Source of the DNA: CAYMND01 sp964465065
Lineage (GTDB): Bacteria; Acidobacteriota; Aminicenantia; UBA2199
Length of the DNA stretch: 64,000 bases
Assembly (NCBI GenBank): GCA_964465065.1
Contig: CAYXHZ010000003.1
Span: 1-64,000, forward strand
Direction: 5' to 3'
The translations under genes and the position numbers were made by a program. Under the pieces are notes generated by a model. That model saw nothing but the letters and a program-made list of their open reading frames with translations. It searched no databases and had not been told where the DNA came from. The number at the start of each line of letters is the position of its first letter. Position 1 is the stretch's first letter. Below are positions 54,593 to 63,321 of this stretch, piece after piece.

Positions 54593-55138
54593 TCAGCCCT
54601 CGCCGCCGGACAATTTCACAGTCAGGTCAGCCTTGATGAGCCCTTCGTTGCCGGTGCTCTCACTGGAGACGTTCAGCTCGAAACCGGCCAGACTCTGATA
54701 CAGAGTGAACAGGTCGTTGCCGCTGGCGGCCAGAACCGACAGGGTCAAGCATCCTTTCTCCTGGCGGGTGAAAGCCAGGGAGTCCAGCCTGACCCGTTCG
54801 GGCAGCAGAGTTTCCAATTGTTCCAGGTGCCGGGAAAGTACCGGCGCGGTGGAATCCAGCAGGCCGTTCGCCCAGTCGATACGGTCCTGCCATATTTTCT
54901 GCTGTGCCGCGATCTGTTTGTCGGCCGCGAGCTTCTTTTCTCCGGCCTGATCCTGACGTTGCGCCAGGGCCGCCGCCGCATTGCGCAGCGAATGCTGTTG
55001 GTTGATGAAACCGGTCAGACGCCAGCCGGCCAATCCGATCATGACCAGGCTCAAAGCGGCCACGACCAGGATGCGCAAACGGCTGAGCCTGCGGTCCACC
55101 CGAGGTCGGCAGGCCAGATTGAAGGTTTTGTTGTCCAT
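54593..55138 (-). CDS. PilN-like pilus assembly protein
   Basis: The 181-aa protein begins MDNKTFNLACRPRVDRR, which corresponds to the conserved INLLP-type N-terminal motif of PilN that binds PilM. A membrane helix (RILVVAALSLVMIGLAGWRL), a coiled coil and a small alpha/beta domain with LERLLPERVRLDSLAF-like sequence follow. GAGG lies before the ATG. It is 16 bp downstream of the PilM-like gene. Confidence 0.77.
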   Translation of the reverse strand: MDNKTFNLACRPRVDRRLSRLRILVVAALSLVMIGLAGWRLTGFINQQHSLRNAAAALAQRQDQAGEKKLAADKQIAAQQKIWQDRIDWANGLLDSTAPVLSRHLEQLETLLPERVRLDSLAFTRQEKGCLTLSVLAASGNDLFTLYQSLAGFELNVSSESTGNEGLIKADLTVKLSGGEG

Positions 55139-55154
55139 GCAGTCTTTCCTCGCT

Positions 55155-55934
55155 CTAGGGCAAAAACAAAGCCAGTCGGTCAGCGGGATGCGGGAACGGA
55201 ACCGCTTGCAATTCGCTCAACTGGTCCAGCCAGGCCTGACAATCACAACCGCCCAGGGGGTTGACCAGGTAACGGCCGGCGTTGACCCCCTGCTGCTCCT
55301 GTACGAAGGCGATGGTCTTGCGCAGTGCCAGCACCAACTCGTCTAGCTGAGAAAACCGGATCTTTCGGACAAAGAGCGGAACGCCGTCCTTGACCAGGGT
55401 GACCACCAGCAACTGCCCTTCCTGTTCCAGAATCAACAGGGCTTGCCGACTGAATCGGGCCGATTTTTTCACGGCGTCGATACTGGAGCAGCTGATATAG
55501 GTGACCGGATAACCCAGGTCGCCGAAATGATTTTCACAGGAACGCACGATTTCCCGGCTGACCAGGGCCGACAGGACTGTCCGGCGCTTGAACACCTGGC
55601 AGGTCTGTATCATATCGTCGGCGGCATCGGGGAAAACCCGCTGCAGACGCCACTGGATCAGTTCGCGGCGCTTGCGGGGGTTCAGCGGCAGCGGACTCTC
55701 GAAATTGAACAGGTTGAAAACGAACGGATTGGGGCTGAGGGACAGACCCAAAGGCCCCTTGCTGGCGCCAGGCAGGGCGCTGAATGAGGCCAAATCGGAA
55801 AGAGTGTGGGGATATCGGGCGCTTTCACGCCATTTCCCATCCGCCGCTCTGATCAGCAGCAGCGAGTGTTCCTCACCCAGATACAGCATCTGCCCCGGCA
55901 CCTGGTCGGGGAAAAACCATTTTTCTAGATCCAT
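55155..55934 (-). CDS. Divergent PilM-like cytoplasmic protein
   Basis: The 259-aa protein lies where pilM is expected, between the ATPase gene and pilN. It has LSLSPNPFVFNLFNFESPLPL and RRELIQWRLQRVFPDAADDM, followed by VLSALVSREIVRSCENHFGDLGY, which matches the order of elements in PilM/GspL actin-like proteins. It is much shorter than PilM (about 350 aa) and shows no phosphate-binding motif of the actin fold. It overlaps the ATPase gene by 10 bp. The call depends on context. Confidence 0.6.
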   Translation of the reverse strand: MDLEKWFFPDQVPGQMLYLGEEHSLLLIRAADGKWRESARYPHTLSDLASFSALPGASKGPLGLSLSPNPFVFNLFNFESPLPLNPRKRRELIQWRLQRVFPDAADDMIQTCQVFKRRTVLSALVSREIVRSCENHFGDLGYPVTYISCSSIDAVKKSARFSRQALLILEQEGQLLVVTLVKDGVPLFVRKIRFSQLDELVLALRKTIAFVQEQQGVNAGRYLVNPLGGCDCQAWLDQLSELQAVPFPHPADRLALFLP

Positions 55935-57460
55935 TCTCGCACCGTCACCCGATTGAGTTCCTCAAGCGATGTCACACCGGCCTTGACCTTCATCAGACCG
56001 TCGCGGCGGATCGTGGTCATGCCGCTTTCTATGGCCCTTTTCTTTATCTCGGAAGTGGGTTTTTTGTCCAGAATCATTTCCTTGATCTCATCGCTCAGTT
56101 CCAGGATTTCACCGATGGCGCTGCGGCCCGAATAGCCCATTCCGTTGCATTCGGGGCAGCCGACCGGACGGTAGATCCGTTCACCGACTTCATCGCTGCG
56201 GATGTAATTGCGTTCACACTCTTCCGGGGACAAGCGGTCCTCCCTCTTGCAACGCGGACAGAGGGTGCGGACCAGACGTTGGGCGACGATGCAATTGAGC
56301 GCGGATATGAAGCTGTAGCTGTCGACCTGCATGTGGATGAAACGCCCGAGCACATCGAAAACGTTGTTGGCGTGGACGGTGGTGAAGACCAGATGTCCGG
56401 TCAGAGCCGATTGGATGGCGATCTGGGCCGTTTCGGAATCGCGGATCTCGCCGACCATGATCTTGTCGGGATCGTGACGCAGGATGGAGCGCAGCCCTCT
56501 GGCGAAGGTCAGTCCCTTCTTCTCGTTGACCGGGATCTGGGTGATGCCGTCGATCTGGTATTCAACCGGATCCTCGATGGTGATGATCTTGTCGCTGGGG
56601 CGCTTGATCTCGTTGAGAGCGGCGTACAGGGTCGTCGTTTTGCCGCTGCCGGTGGGACCGGTGACCAGGAACATGCCGTAAGGATACTCGATGTACTCCC
56701 GCACCCGCGCCAGTATGGAATCGGAAAAGCCGAGCAGGTGCAGGTTGAGTTCCCCGAAATTTTCGGTGATCATCTCACGGTCCAGGATGCGTATGACGGC
56801 GTTCTCGCCGTGTATGGACGGCATGACCGACACCCGGAAATCGATGGTCTTGCGGTTGAGTATCATGCGGAAACGCCCGTCCTGAGGAACACGACGCTCG
56901 GCGATATCCAGTTCGGCGATCACCTTGAGCCGGGTCAGCAGGGGCAGTTGAAAAGTGGCGTCCAGGGGATCCATGATCTGACTGAGGATACCGTCGATAC
57001 GGAACTTGACCAGCAGCGCTTCGGCCTGGCATTCGAGGTGAATGTCCGAAGCCTTCTTGCTGACGGCCGTGAAGACGATGTTGTTGAGCAATTTGATGAT
57101 GGTGTCGTCTTCCTCGGTCAGCGAATCCAGGGTGATCGATTCGGCCTCGATCGCTGTCGTACCGTGTCTGGATGCGTATCCTTCCGTGTTTTCGGTCAGC
57201 ACCTTGGTGAAGGTGTCGCTTTTTTTCAGGAAATATTCCAGTTCATCGTTGTCCGCCGGCCGGGCCACCACCTGCTTCTGACAGAAGTTCTCGATAATCG
57301 ATATCCGTTCGATATCGTCCGGGTCGTTGATGGCTACGGTCAACACGCCGTTCTCTTCGGTCAGCGGGAAGAAATGGTGCTTCACGAGAAATTCGGGAGG
57401 AAATTTCTTGAGCAGGTCATAATCGAGGGGGATATCGCGGAGGGACTGTTGCATATTCAT
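55925..57460 (-). CDS. GspE/PilB-type assembly ATPase
   Basis: Hexameric ATPase that powers pilin or pseudopilin assembly. The 511-aa protein has an N-terminal GspE domain (FPPEFLVKHHFFPLTEENGVLTVAIND), VTGPTGSGKTTTLYAAL (Walker A), TIEDPVEYQIDGITQIPVN (Asp box), LRHDPDKIMVGEIRDSETA (Walker B), HTVHANN-like TTVHANN, and a zinc-binding pair of CPRC and CPEC. The ATG at 57460 overlaps the PilC-like stop; an ATG two codons on (57454) is also possible. Confidence 0.92.
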   Translation of the reverse strand: MNMQQSLRDIPLDYDLLKKFPPEFLVKHHFFPLTEENGVLTVAINDPDDIERISIIENFCQKQVVARPADNDELEYFLKKSDTFTKVLTENTEGYASRHGTTAIEAESITLDSLTEEDDTIIKLLNNIVFTAVSKKASDIHLECQAEALLVKFRIDGILSQIMDPLDATFQLPLLTRLKVIAELDIAERRVPQDGRFRMILNRKTIDFRVSVMPSIHGENAVIRILDREMITENFGELNLHLLGFSDSILARVREYIEYPYGMFLVTGPTGSGKTTTLYAALNEIKRPSDKIITIEDPVEYQIDGITQIPVNEKKGLTFARGLRSILRHDPDKIMVGEIRDSETAQIAIQSALTGHLVFTTVHANNVFDVLGRFIHMQVDSYSFISALNCIVAQRLVRTLCPRCKREDRLSPEECERNYIRSDEVGERIYRPVGCPECNGMGYSGRSAIGEILELSDEIKEMILDKKPTSEIKKRAIESGMTTIRRDGLMKVKAGVTSLEELNRVTVREWI

Positions 57461-58665
57461 CCTACCACCTGAACAGCCGAAAACATCGGCAGATAGACGG
57501 AAAAAATAACCAACCCGACCAGAACGCTGATCACGGCCAGAAGAATCGGCTCGATCATCGACACCAGGGTCGCCACACGGGTATCGACCCGCGCCTCGTA
57601 ATGATCTGCGCTCTGATCCAGAACCGGACCGAGATTGCCGCTGCTTTCACCGACACGGGTCAGTTCCAGGAGCATGCCCTTCATCCAGGGAATCTTGACC
57701 AGCAGCGCCGAAAAAAGCTGCCCTTCGCTGATCTGGGTGCGCAGGGGCTCGACATCGGCCTTGAGTTTGCGGTTGGTGAAGGTCTCCAGGGCCACGTCCA
57801 GCGATTCGGGCAAGGGGATGCCGGCGGTCAGCAAAATCGCCAGGGTGCGTGAAAAGGCAGACAAGGAGTTCTCCACGATGAAGCTGCCGATGAACGGAAT
57901 CTTCAGCTTGAGACGATCGACGAGAACGATTTCCGGCTTACGCCGTTCCAGTACCCGTGCACCCAGGTAGACGAGGATACCGAGGACAATCAGTCCGGGA
58001 GCCCAGGTCTTGATGGCATCACCCAGGGATACGACGAATCGGGTGATGGGCGGCAGTTCGGAGCTGAATCCGGCAAAAAAACCGGTGAACTTGGGAACCA
58101 CGACCATGATGACCAGCATGGCCAGAGCGATGACGAAGCACAGGACGAAAAGCGGGTAGATCATGCTGCTGATGATGCGCCGCCGCAAGGCCACCATCTT
58201 GCTCAGATACTCGTTGAAACGGCGCAACAGGGTTTCCAGTTGTCCGCTGCGTTCACCGGCAGTCAGAGTGGCGCAGTAAATTTTTCCGTACGGCAACTGC
58301 TCGATATTGAAGGCGTCCCGCAAGCTTGTCCCCCGTTGCAAGTCCTCGCCGGCCTTCTCCATTTTGACCTTCAGGGCGCCGGCCGGAGTGTTCTCCAGCA
58401 CCAGTTTCAACGATTGGACCAAAGGCACACCGGCGTTGATCAGGGCGATCAGCTTCTGGTTGAAGAGAAAGAAATCGGCGGCCTTGATCCGACGGCTCAG
58501 CATGGAGCCAAAATCAGCATTGAGCGGAAAATGACGACGGATTTTCAGCAGCTTGAGGTTGCCGCTGCGGTAGCGATCCCGGATGTCTTTTTTCCCCAGG
58601 GCCTCCAGCTGCTTGTTCACCAACCCGCCGCGTTCATTGATGAAAGTGCATTTGTAATAGGGCAT
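57457..58665 (-). CDS. GspF/PilC-type inner-membrane platform protein
   Basis: The 402-aa protein has the two repeated GspF domains, each with the FTRQLAxLLxAGxPL-type motif (FNQKLIALINAGVPLVQSL; FSRTLAILLTAGIPLPESL). Three membrane segments follow the usual pattern, and the C-terminal MIEPILLAVISVLVGLVIFSVYLPMF is diagnostic. It is the platform on which the ATPase acts. The ATG overlaps the serS stop by one base (TGATG), so the assembly operon is probably read from the serS promoter. Confidence 0.92.
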   Translation of the reverse strand: MPYYKCTFINERGGLVNKQLEALGKKDIRDRYRSGNLKLLKIRRHFPLNADFGSMLSRRIKAADFFLFNQKLIALINAGVPLVQSLKLVLENTPAGALKVKMEKAGEDLQRGTSLRDAFNIEQLPYGKIYCATLTAGERSGQLETLLRRFNEYLSKMVALRRRIISSMIYPLFVLCFVIALAMLVIMVVVPKFTGFFAGFSSELPPITRFVVSLGDAIKTWAPGLIVLGILVYLGARVLERRKPEIVLVDRLKLKIPFIGSFIVENSLSAFSRTLAILLTAGIPLPESLDVALETFTNRKLKADVEPLRTQISEGQLFSALLVKIPWMKGMLLELTRVGESSGNLGPVLDQSADHYEARVDTRVATLVSMIEPILLAVISVLVGLVIFSVYLPMFSAVQVVG

Positions 58666-59930
58666 CAGTCTATCGATTCGTTCCCGTCGAAGTATTTTCT
58701 CAGCACATCCGGAATCCGGATACGCCCGTCCGGCTGCTGATAATTCTCCAGTATTGCCGCCACCGTGCGACCGATGGCCAGTCCGGAGCCGTTCAAAGTG
58801 TGCACAAAGCCCTTCTCCTGCCCGTCTTTGTAGCGTACGCGTGCCCGCCGAGCCTGAAAATCGACAAAATTCGAACAGGAGGAAATCTCCACGTACTTGC
58901 CCCGCTCGGGCATCCACACCTCAAGATCGTAGGTCTTGGCGGAGGAGAACGACATGTCCCGGCTGCACAGCAGCATGACCCGGTAGGGCAAGTCCAGCAG
59001 CTGCAGAATCCGTTCGGCATGCCCGGTCAATTCCTCCAGGGCCTCCATGGAACGCCGAGGATGGACGAATTGCATCAGTTCCACCTTGTGGAACTGGTGC
59101 AGACGAATGATGCCGCGCACGTCGCGACCGTGCGAACCGGCCTCGCTGCGGAAACAGGGGCTGGCGGCGACGTAGCGGACCGGAAGATCCGCCCCGGTCA
59201 GGGTCTCATCCCGGTGCAGGTTGGTCAGAGGAACCTCGGCAGTGGGAATCAGATAGTAAGGGTAGCCCTCGAGTTTGAACAGGTCGTCCTTGAATTTGGG
59301 CAGGTTGCCGGTACCGATCAGGCTGTCCTCGTTGACGATATAAGGCGGAATGATTTCGGTATAGCCATGGTCCCGGGTATGAATTTCGAGCATGAAACTG
59401 ATCAGGGCGCGCTCCAGTCTGGCCAATTGCCCACGGTAGACCACGAAGCGGGTCCCGGTGACTTTGGCGGCGCGGTTGAAATCCAGTCCGCCGTTCAGCT
59501 CACCCAGATCCCAATGGGGCTTGACCGGAAAAGCAAAGGTCTTTGGGGTGCCGTAGCTGCGCACCAGGCGGTTGTCTTCGGCATCCCGGCCGATGGGCAC
59601 GGAATCATCGAACAGGTTGGGCAAGGTCAGCAGCAGAGCCTGAAATTCCTCGTCCAAACGGGCCGTCTCCTGTTCGATCGCCTCGATCTCCTGACCCAGA
59701 CCCAAGGATTCAGCCAATTCCTTTTCGGCCGCTTCACCCCGCCGTTTGAGCTGACCGATCTCCTTGGCCATCAGGTTCTTGCGGTTCTTGAGTTGCTCGA
59801 TACGGGTGACCAATTCACGGCGCTGCGTGTCCCGTCGTGAAAATTCGGCCTCGTCAAAAGGGAGACCTTTGGCCTCGATTTTACGTTTAACTTCATCCAG
59901 ATGGGTTCTGATATATGCAAGGTCCAACAT
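58665..59930 (-). CDS. serS: Seryl-tRNA synthetase
   Basis: This class II synthetase charges tRNA-Ser. The 421-aa protein has the N-terminal coiled-coil arm (about residues 28-100), then TAEVPLTNLHRDE (motif 2 region), CFRSEAGSHGRDVRGIIRLHQFHKVE, EISSCSNFVDFQARR and LNGSGLAIGRTVAAILEN (motif 3). The length is normal. The ATG at 59930 has no ribosome binding site; TGTTATAAT ends 6 bp before it. It is followed without a gap by the GspF-type gene. Confidence 0.96.
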   Translation of the reverse strand: MLDLAYIRTHLDEVKRKIEAKGLPFDEAEFSRRDTQRRELVTRIEQLKNRKNLMAKEIGQLKRRGEAAEKELAESLGLGQEIEAIEQETARLDEEFQALLLTLPNLFDDSVPIGRDAEDNRLVRSYGTPKTFAFPVKPHWDLGELNGGLDFNRAAKVTGTRFVVYRGQLARLERALISFMLEIHTRDHGYTEIIPPYIVNEDSLIGTGNLPKFKDDLFKLEGYPYYLIPTAEVPLTNLHRDETLTGADLPVRYVAASPCFRSEAGSHGRDVRGIIRLHQFHKVELMQFVHPRRSMEALEELTGHAERILQLLDLPYRVMLLCSRDMSFSSAKTYDLEVWMPERGKYVEISSCSNFVDFQARRARVRYKDGQEKGFVHTLNGSGLAIGRTVAAILENYQQPDGRIRIPDVLRKYFDGNESID

Positions 59931-59936
59931 GAAAAG

Positions 59937-59942
59937 ATTATA
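59937..59942 (-). promoter_or_regulatory. Extended -10 (TGTTATAAT) 6 bp before the serS ATG
   Basis: A perfect TATAAT with TGT in front on the minus strand, then CTTTTC and the ATG. Transcription should start at or next to the A of the start codon, giving a leaderless serS message that probably continues into the assembly genes. Confidence 0.6.
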
Positions 59943-59983
59943 ACACAAATAAACCGGCAAAGAACACAAAAAGCGCTCACCGC

Positions 59984-60143
59984 GCTCATCGGGGACGGAG
60001 CGTCACAACGTCACAGTTTATCCGCCTTTTTTTCTTGTTCGCACCCTTCGAAAAATCATCCTCAAACCACTGAGACCAATATCCGCAAAAATATCGAAGC
60101 GCGATATATCCCGATACCTCAGCCCTGCCTTTTCTTTTAGCAA
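59984..60143 (-). pseudogene. Duplicated RAYT 3' end with REP (160 bp)
   Basis: Identical over 160 bp to 60180-60339, which covers a REP and the last part of the RAYT gene. It contains one REP (59984-60014) followed by the sequence of the last 42 or so RAYT codons, but no start or rest of the gene. The two copies are direct repeats separated by 36 bp that hold another REP. Confidence 0.9.
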
Positions 60144-60145
60144 GC

Positions 60146-60176
60146 GCTCATCGGGGACGGAGCGTCACAACGTCAC
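60146..60176 (+). repeat. REP between the two 160-bp copies
   Basis: GCTCATC, then GGGGACGGAGCGTCAC, then AACGTCAC. It is identical to the REPs at 59984-60014 and 60180-60210 and in the same orientation. GACGgagCGTC forms a small stem. Confidence 0.88.
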
Positions 60177-60179
60177 GGG

Positions 60180-60210
60180 GCTCATCGGGGACGGAGCGTC
60201 ACAACGTCAC
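60180..60210 (+). repeat. REP at the 3' end of the RAYT gene
   Basis: Same 31-bp unit as at 60146, ending 3 bp before the RAYT stop codon. It marks one side of the RAYT locus; the opposing REP is at 61239-61263. Confidence 0.88.
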
Positions 60211-60213
60211 AGT

Positions 60214-61119
60214 TTATCCGCCTTTTTTTCTTGTTCGCACCCTTCGAAAAATCATCCTCAAACCACTGAGACCAATATCCGCAAAAATATCGAAGCGCGA
60301 TATATCCCGATACCTCAGCCCTGCCTTTTCTTTTAGCAAAAACAACAATTCGTTGCGCAGGCGTTTCCCCTCAGCACTACCGGGATCGAGTCCATCCAGT
60401 TTTACCTGATGGATTCCTTCAAACTCCCGGATTACCTTATCAACGGGATCATGGAACAGATCATCCACTCTACGATGTTCCAAACTGAACCCGTCGGAAC
60501 GTCTTTCCGATCTTTCCAGCGCTGCAGGCACAAACTCATCTCCACCAACAATCAGCCCCATCGGTGTCGGCACCACCGGAAGCAAAAGCAAATCCTCGAG
60601 CCCGGTAATAAAACCAGACATTTCCTTCATACTTCCAAACAGACTCTCAACATAGGCAGAATCAAGCCATGGCAATGGCTCGTTAATGAAGTATGTCCCT
60701 GCACTAGACCACCGATAGCTCAAATAATCATTTTGCAAACCAGCCCGGACAGGGTTATTCAGTACATACGCCAGGACGATCATTAGGTACGCATCATCCT
60801 GAACAAGCATCGACTTGTATCGGTCCTGAAACAGGTAGCCTCTTCCACCATACTGTTGCCGATAATATGTTGCATATTGGCCATTGAGCTGTTTGAAAAA
60901 ATCAGCCAAGCGATCACTTGTATCTTGCACAACGAGATGATAGTGATTTTTCATGATACAAAACGCCAATATTCTTATCTTTTCCTGAGCTTGTAAGATC
61001 GCAAGCAGATTTAAAAAAAACTGCCTGTCCTGGTCGGTGTGGAAAATTGTACGTCCCTCGTAACCCCGGTTCATCGCATGATGAAATGCCCCTTCGTACG
61101 TGATTCTGGCCCGTCTCAT
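60214..61119 (-). CDS. REP-associated tyrosine transposase (RAYT)
   Basis: Single-copy relative of IS200/IS605 Y1 transposases, thought to act on REP sequences. The 301-aa protein has YEGAFHHAMNRGYEGRTIF, FCIMKNHYHLVV with the metal-binding His pair (H59, H61), YGGRGYLFQDRYKS, and DAYLMIVLAYVLNNPVRAGL, where Y118 is the likely catalytic Tyr. The C-terminal 150 residues are an extra helical domain. It is flanked by REPs, direct on its 3' side and inverted on its 5' side. The ATG at 61119 starts the conserved RARI-YEGAFHH region; a TTG 12 codons earlier is possible. Confidence 0.9.
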   Translation of the reverse strand: MRRARITYEGAFHHAMNRGYEGRTIFHTDQDRQFFLNLLAILQAQEKIRILAFCIMKNHYHLVVQDTSDRLADFFKQLNGQYATYYRQQYGGRGYLFQDRYKSMLVQDDAYLMIVLAYVLNNPVRAGLQNDYLSYRWSSAGTYFINEPLPWLDSAYVESLFGSMKEMSGFITGLEDLLLLPVVPTPMGLIVGGDEFVPAALERSERRSDGFSLEHRRVDDLFHDPVDKVIREFEGIHQVKLDGLDPGSAEGKRLRNELLFLLKEKAGLRYRDISRFDIFADIGLSGLRMIFRRVRTRKKGG

Positions 61120-61238
61120 GTATTTATAGTTACTATATAATATTTTTGTAATCAAGTCATTGTTTTTTTAAATAATTTTTCACTGCAAAAACAATTTCTG
61201 AATTAGCATAAACGGATTTGTCGTAGACAAAAATAACC

Positions 61239-61263
61239 GTGACGTTGTGACGCACCGTCCCCC
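61239..61263 (-). repeat. Inverted REP upstream of RAYT
   Basis: GTGACGTTGTGACGCACC followed by GTCCCCC, the reverse complement of the REP family with GTG for GAG in the loop. Together with the REPs at 59984-60210 it brackets the RAYT gene. Confidence 0.85.
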
Positions 61264-61279
61264 AATAGGGAATAGGGGA

Positions 61280-63280
61280 CTACTCGCTCAGGTTGAGCTG
61301 ATGAAGTTCCAAATTCATCGCCTGTTGCAGGAGTTCCAATTCCTCGGCTTCCTTCTCCCAGCTCGGAAGAATCCGCAGCAATTCATCCTCGATGGCCGCA
61401 AGCTCTTTTTGCGCCTCCACCACCAGGGCCGCTTGTTCGTAGATGGCCTGGTCAGCCAACTCTCCCATCAGATCTTTCTTTCTGGATTCCAATTCCTCGA
61501 TCCGGATCTCGAAATCCTTGACTTTTTTTTCCAGCTTGCCGCGACGGATACTGTAACGTTGCCGGATTTCGGCAGCCAGTTTACGCTGTTCACGGCGTCC
61601 GGAACGCAGGCCTGCAGGAGAGGGAGTGCCGCCATCGGCATCAAACCTTTCGAACGAGGTTCGGCTCCGGCCCCTGTTTTCCAGAAACTCGCTGTAATTT
61701 CCCAGATAGTCCTGAATGCAACCATTCTCGAGCAGCCAGACCCGGTTGACCAGCTGGTCGAGAAAGTAGCGGTCGTGGGAGATGAGCAGCAAGGTGCCGT
61801 CGTAATTGGCCAGAGCCTTTTCCAAGGCGGTCCGGGCTGAAACGTCCAGATGGTTGGTCGGCTCGTCCATGATGATGAAATTGGCCGAGGACAGCAGGAT
61901 CTTGACCAGGGACACCCGAGCCTTCTCGCCGCCGGACAGCACGGCGATTCGTTTGTTGACGTCGTCGCCGCGGATACCGAACAGCCCCAGCAGATCACGG
62001 ATGACCGGCACTTGACCCAGAGCTGCGCTGCGGCTGATCTCCTCGTAGGCCGTCAGGTCCGGGTCGAGCATGTCGAGCTGGTGTTGGCCGAAATGACCGA
62101 TCGTGACTCGTTCGCCGAGTTCGAGCCCGCCGCAAAAGCCAGACAAGGCCCCGGTGATCAGGCGGGTCAGGGTGGTCTTCCCGGCTCCGTTCTGACCGAT
62201 TAGCGCCACTTTTTCGCCACGAAACAGTTGGCCGCTCACGGCCGAGAGCACATCGGGACTCTGTTCCGTGTAGCGGAAACTCAGGTCTTTGAGGGTCAGT
62301 ACGTTGGAATAACTGCGCACGGCGGTACTGAGCGAAAAATTCATGGAGTGGTGAATCGATTGCCCATGCGCTTGCGGCAGCGGTTCCAGCTTGTCCAGCA
62401 GTTTGATGCGACTCTGCACCTGTTTGGCCTTGCTGGCCTTGTAGCGGAAGCGGTTGATGAACTGTTCGATCCGTTCCCTTTCCTCAACCGCCTGGCGCCG
62501 TTTTTCAGCCTCGAGTTCCCGTTCTTTGTCCCACCATTGCACAAAATCATCGTAACGCCCGGAGAAGGAGTGAATCTTACCGCCGTGCATGCCCCAGATC
62601 TCGTGAACCATGCGGTTGAGGAAGAAACGATCGTGGGAAACGGTCAGGATGGCCCCAGGAAAGGAATACAGGTAGGATTCGAGCCAGTCCATGGCCGGAG
62701 TGTCCAGGTGGTTGGTCGGTTCGTCGAGCAGCAGCAGGTCCGGATCCTGGCACAGCAACCGGGCCAGCCAGATGCGCATGCGCCAACCGCCGCTCAGCTC
62801 CTGAAGCGGCCGGCCAAACCAATCGGACTTCACTCCCAGGCCACCGAGAATTTTCTTGGCCAGGGCTTCCAGCTCGTAGGCGGAAACCGCTTCGAGGCGG
62901 CTTTGCAGGCGTTCCAGGCGGCCGAGCCATTCGGCATGGTCATCGGCGCCTTCGCGGGCGGCCGGATCCTGGTGCAATCGCTCCAGCTGCTCGTTGAGCA
63001 AGCGTACATCGTCGTTGCCCGACAGGACGGCGTCGAGTACGGTTTCTCCCGGCAGAGGCATTTCTTCCTGCGGCAGATAACCGATGCGCAGGGAGCGCGG
63101 TTTGATGATCTCGCCGCTGTAGTCGCTGCGTTCTCCGACCAGGATCTTGAGCAGGGTGGACTTGCCCACCCCGTTATCCCCGACCAGTCCGATGCGCCGG
63201 CCCAGGTTGATGGTGCCTTCGGCACCGCTGAGCAGCACACGTTTACCCAGGTCAACGGTCAAATTGCGGATTTGGATCAT
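61280..63280 (-). CDS. ABC-F family ATPase (Uup/YheS-like)
   Basis: Cytoplasmic ABC-F protein, usually acting on the ribosome rather than in transport. The 666-aa protein has two ATPase domains: GLVGDNGVGKSTLLKIL, LSGGWRMRIWLARLL and LLLLDEPTNHLD; then ALIGQNGAGKTTLTRLI, LSGGEKARVSLVKILL and FIIMDEPTNHLD. The linker between them (about residues 245-300) is charged and helical. A C-terminal coiled coil (about 560-650) is as in Uup or YheS. It has no membrane segment. TATAAT lies 11 bp before the ATG, so the leader is very short. Confidence 0.92.
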   Translation of the reverse strand: MIQIRNLTVDLGKRVLLSGAEGTINLGRRIGLVGDNGVGKSTLLKILVGERSDYSGEIIKPRSLRIGYLPQEEMPLPGETVLDAVLSGNDDVRLLNEQLERLHQDPAAREGADDHAEWLGRLERLQSRLEAVSAYELEALAKKILGGLGVKSDWFGRPLQELSGGWRMRIWLARLLCQDPDLLLLDEPTNHLDTPAMDWLESYLYSFPGAILTVSHDRFFLNRMVHEIWGMHGGKIHSFSGRYDDFVQWWDKERELEAEKRRQAVEERERIEQFINRFRYKASKAKQVQSRIKLLDKLEPLPQAHGQSIHHSMNFSLSTAVRSYSNVLTLKDLSFRYTEQSPDVLSAVSGQLFRGEKVALIGQNGAGKTTLTRLITGALSGFCGGLELGERVTIGHFGQHQLDMLDPDLTAYEEISRSAALGQVPVIRDLLGLFGIRGDDVNKRIAVLSGGEKARVSLVKILLSSANFIIMDEPTNHLDVSARTALEKALANYDGTLLLISHDRYFLDQLVNRVWLLENGCIQDYLGNYSEFLENRGRSRTSFERFDADGGTPSPAGLRSGRREQRKLAAEIRQRYSIRRGKLEKKVKDFEIRIEELESRKKDLMGELADQAIYEQAALVVEAQKELAAIEDELLRILPSWEKEAEELELLQQAMNLELHQLNLSE

Positions 63281-63321
63281 GTAAGCTGGGGATTATACCA
63301 CAAAAAAACGGGCCAGGTCCC

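Noticed and set aside
59984..61263. IS200/IS605 insertion sequence
   Set aside because: The transposase has the RAYT length and C-terminal extension, is flanked by REPs rather than IS ends, and has no tnpB.
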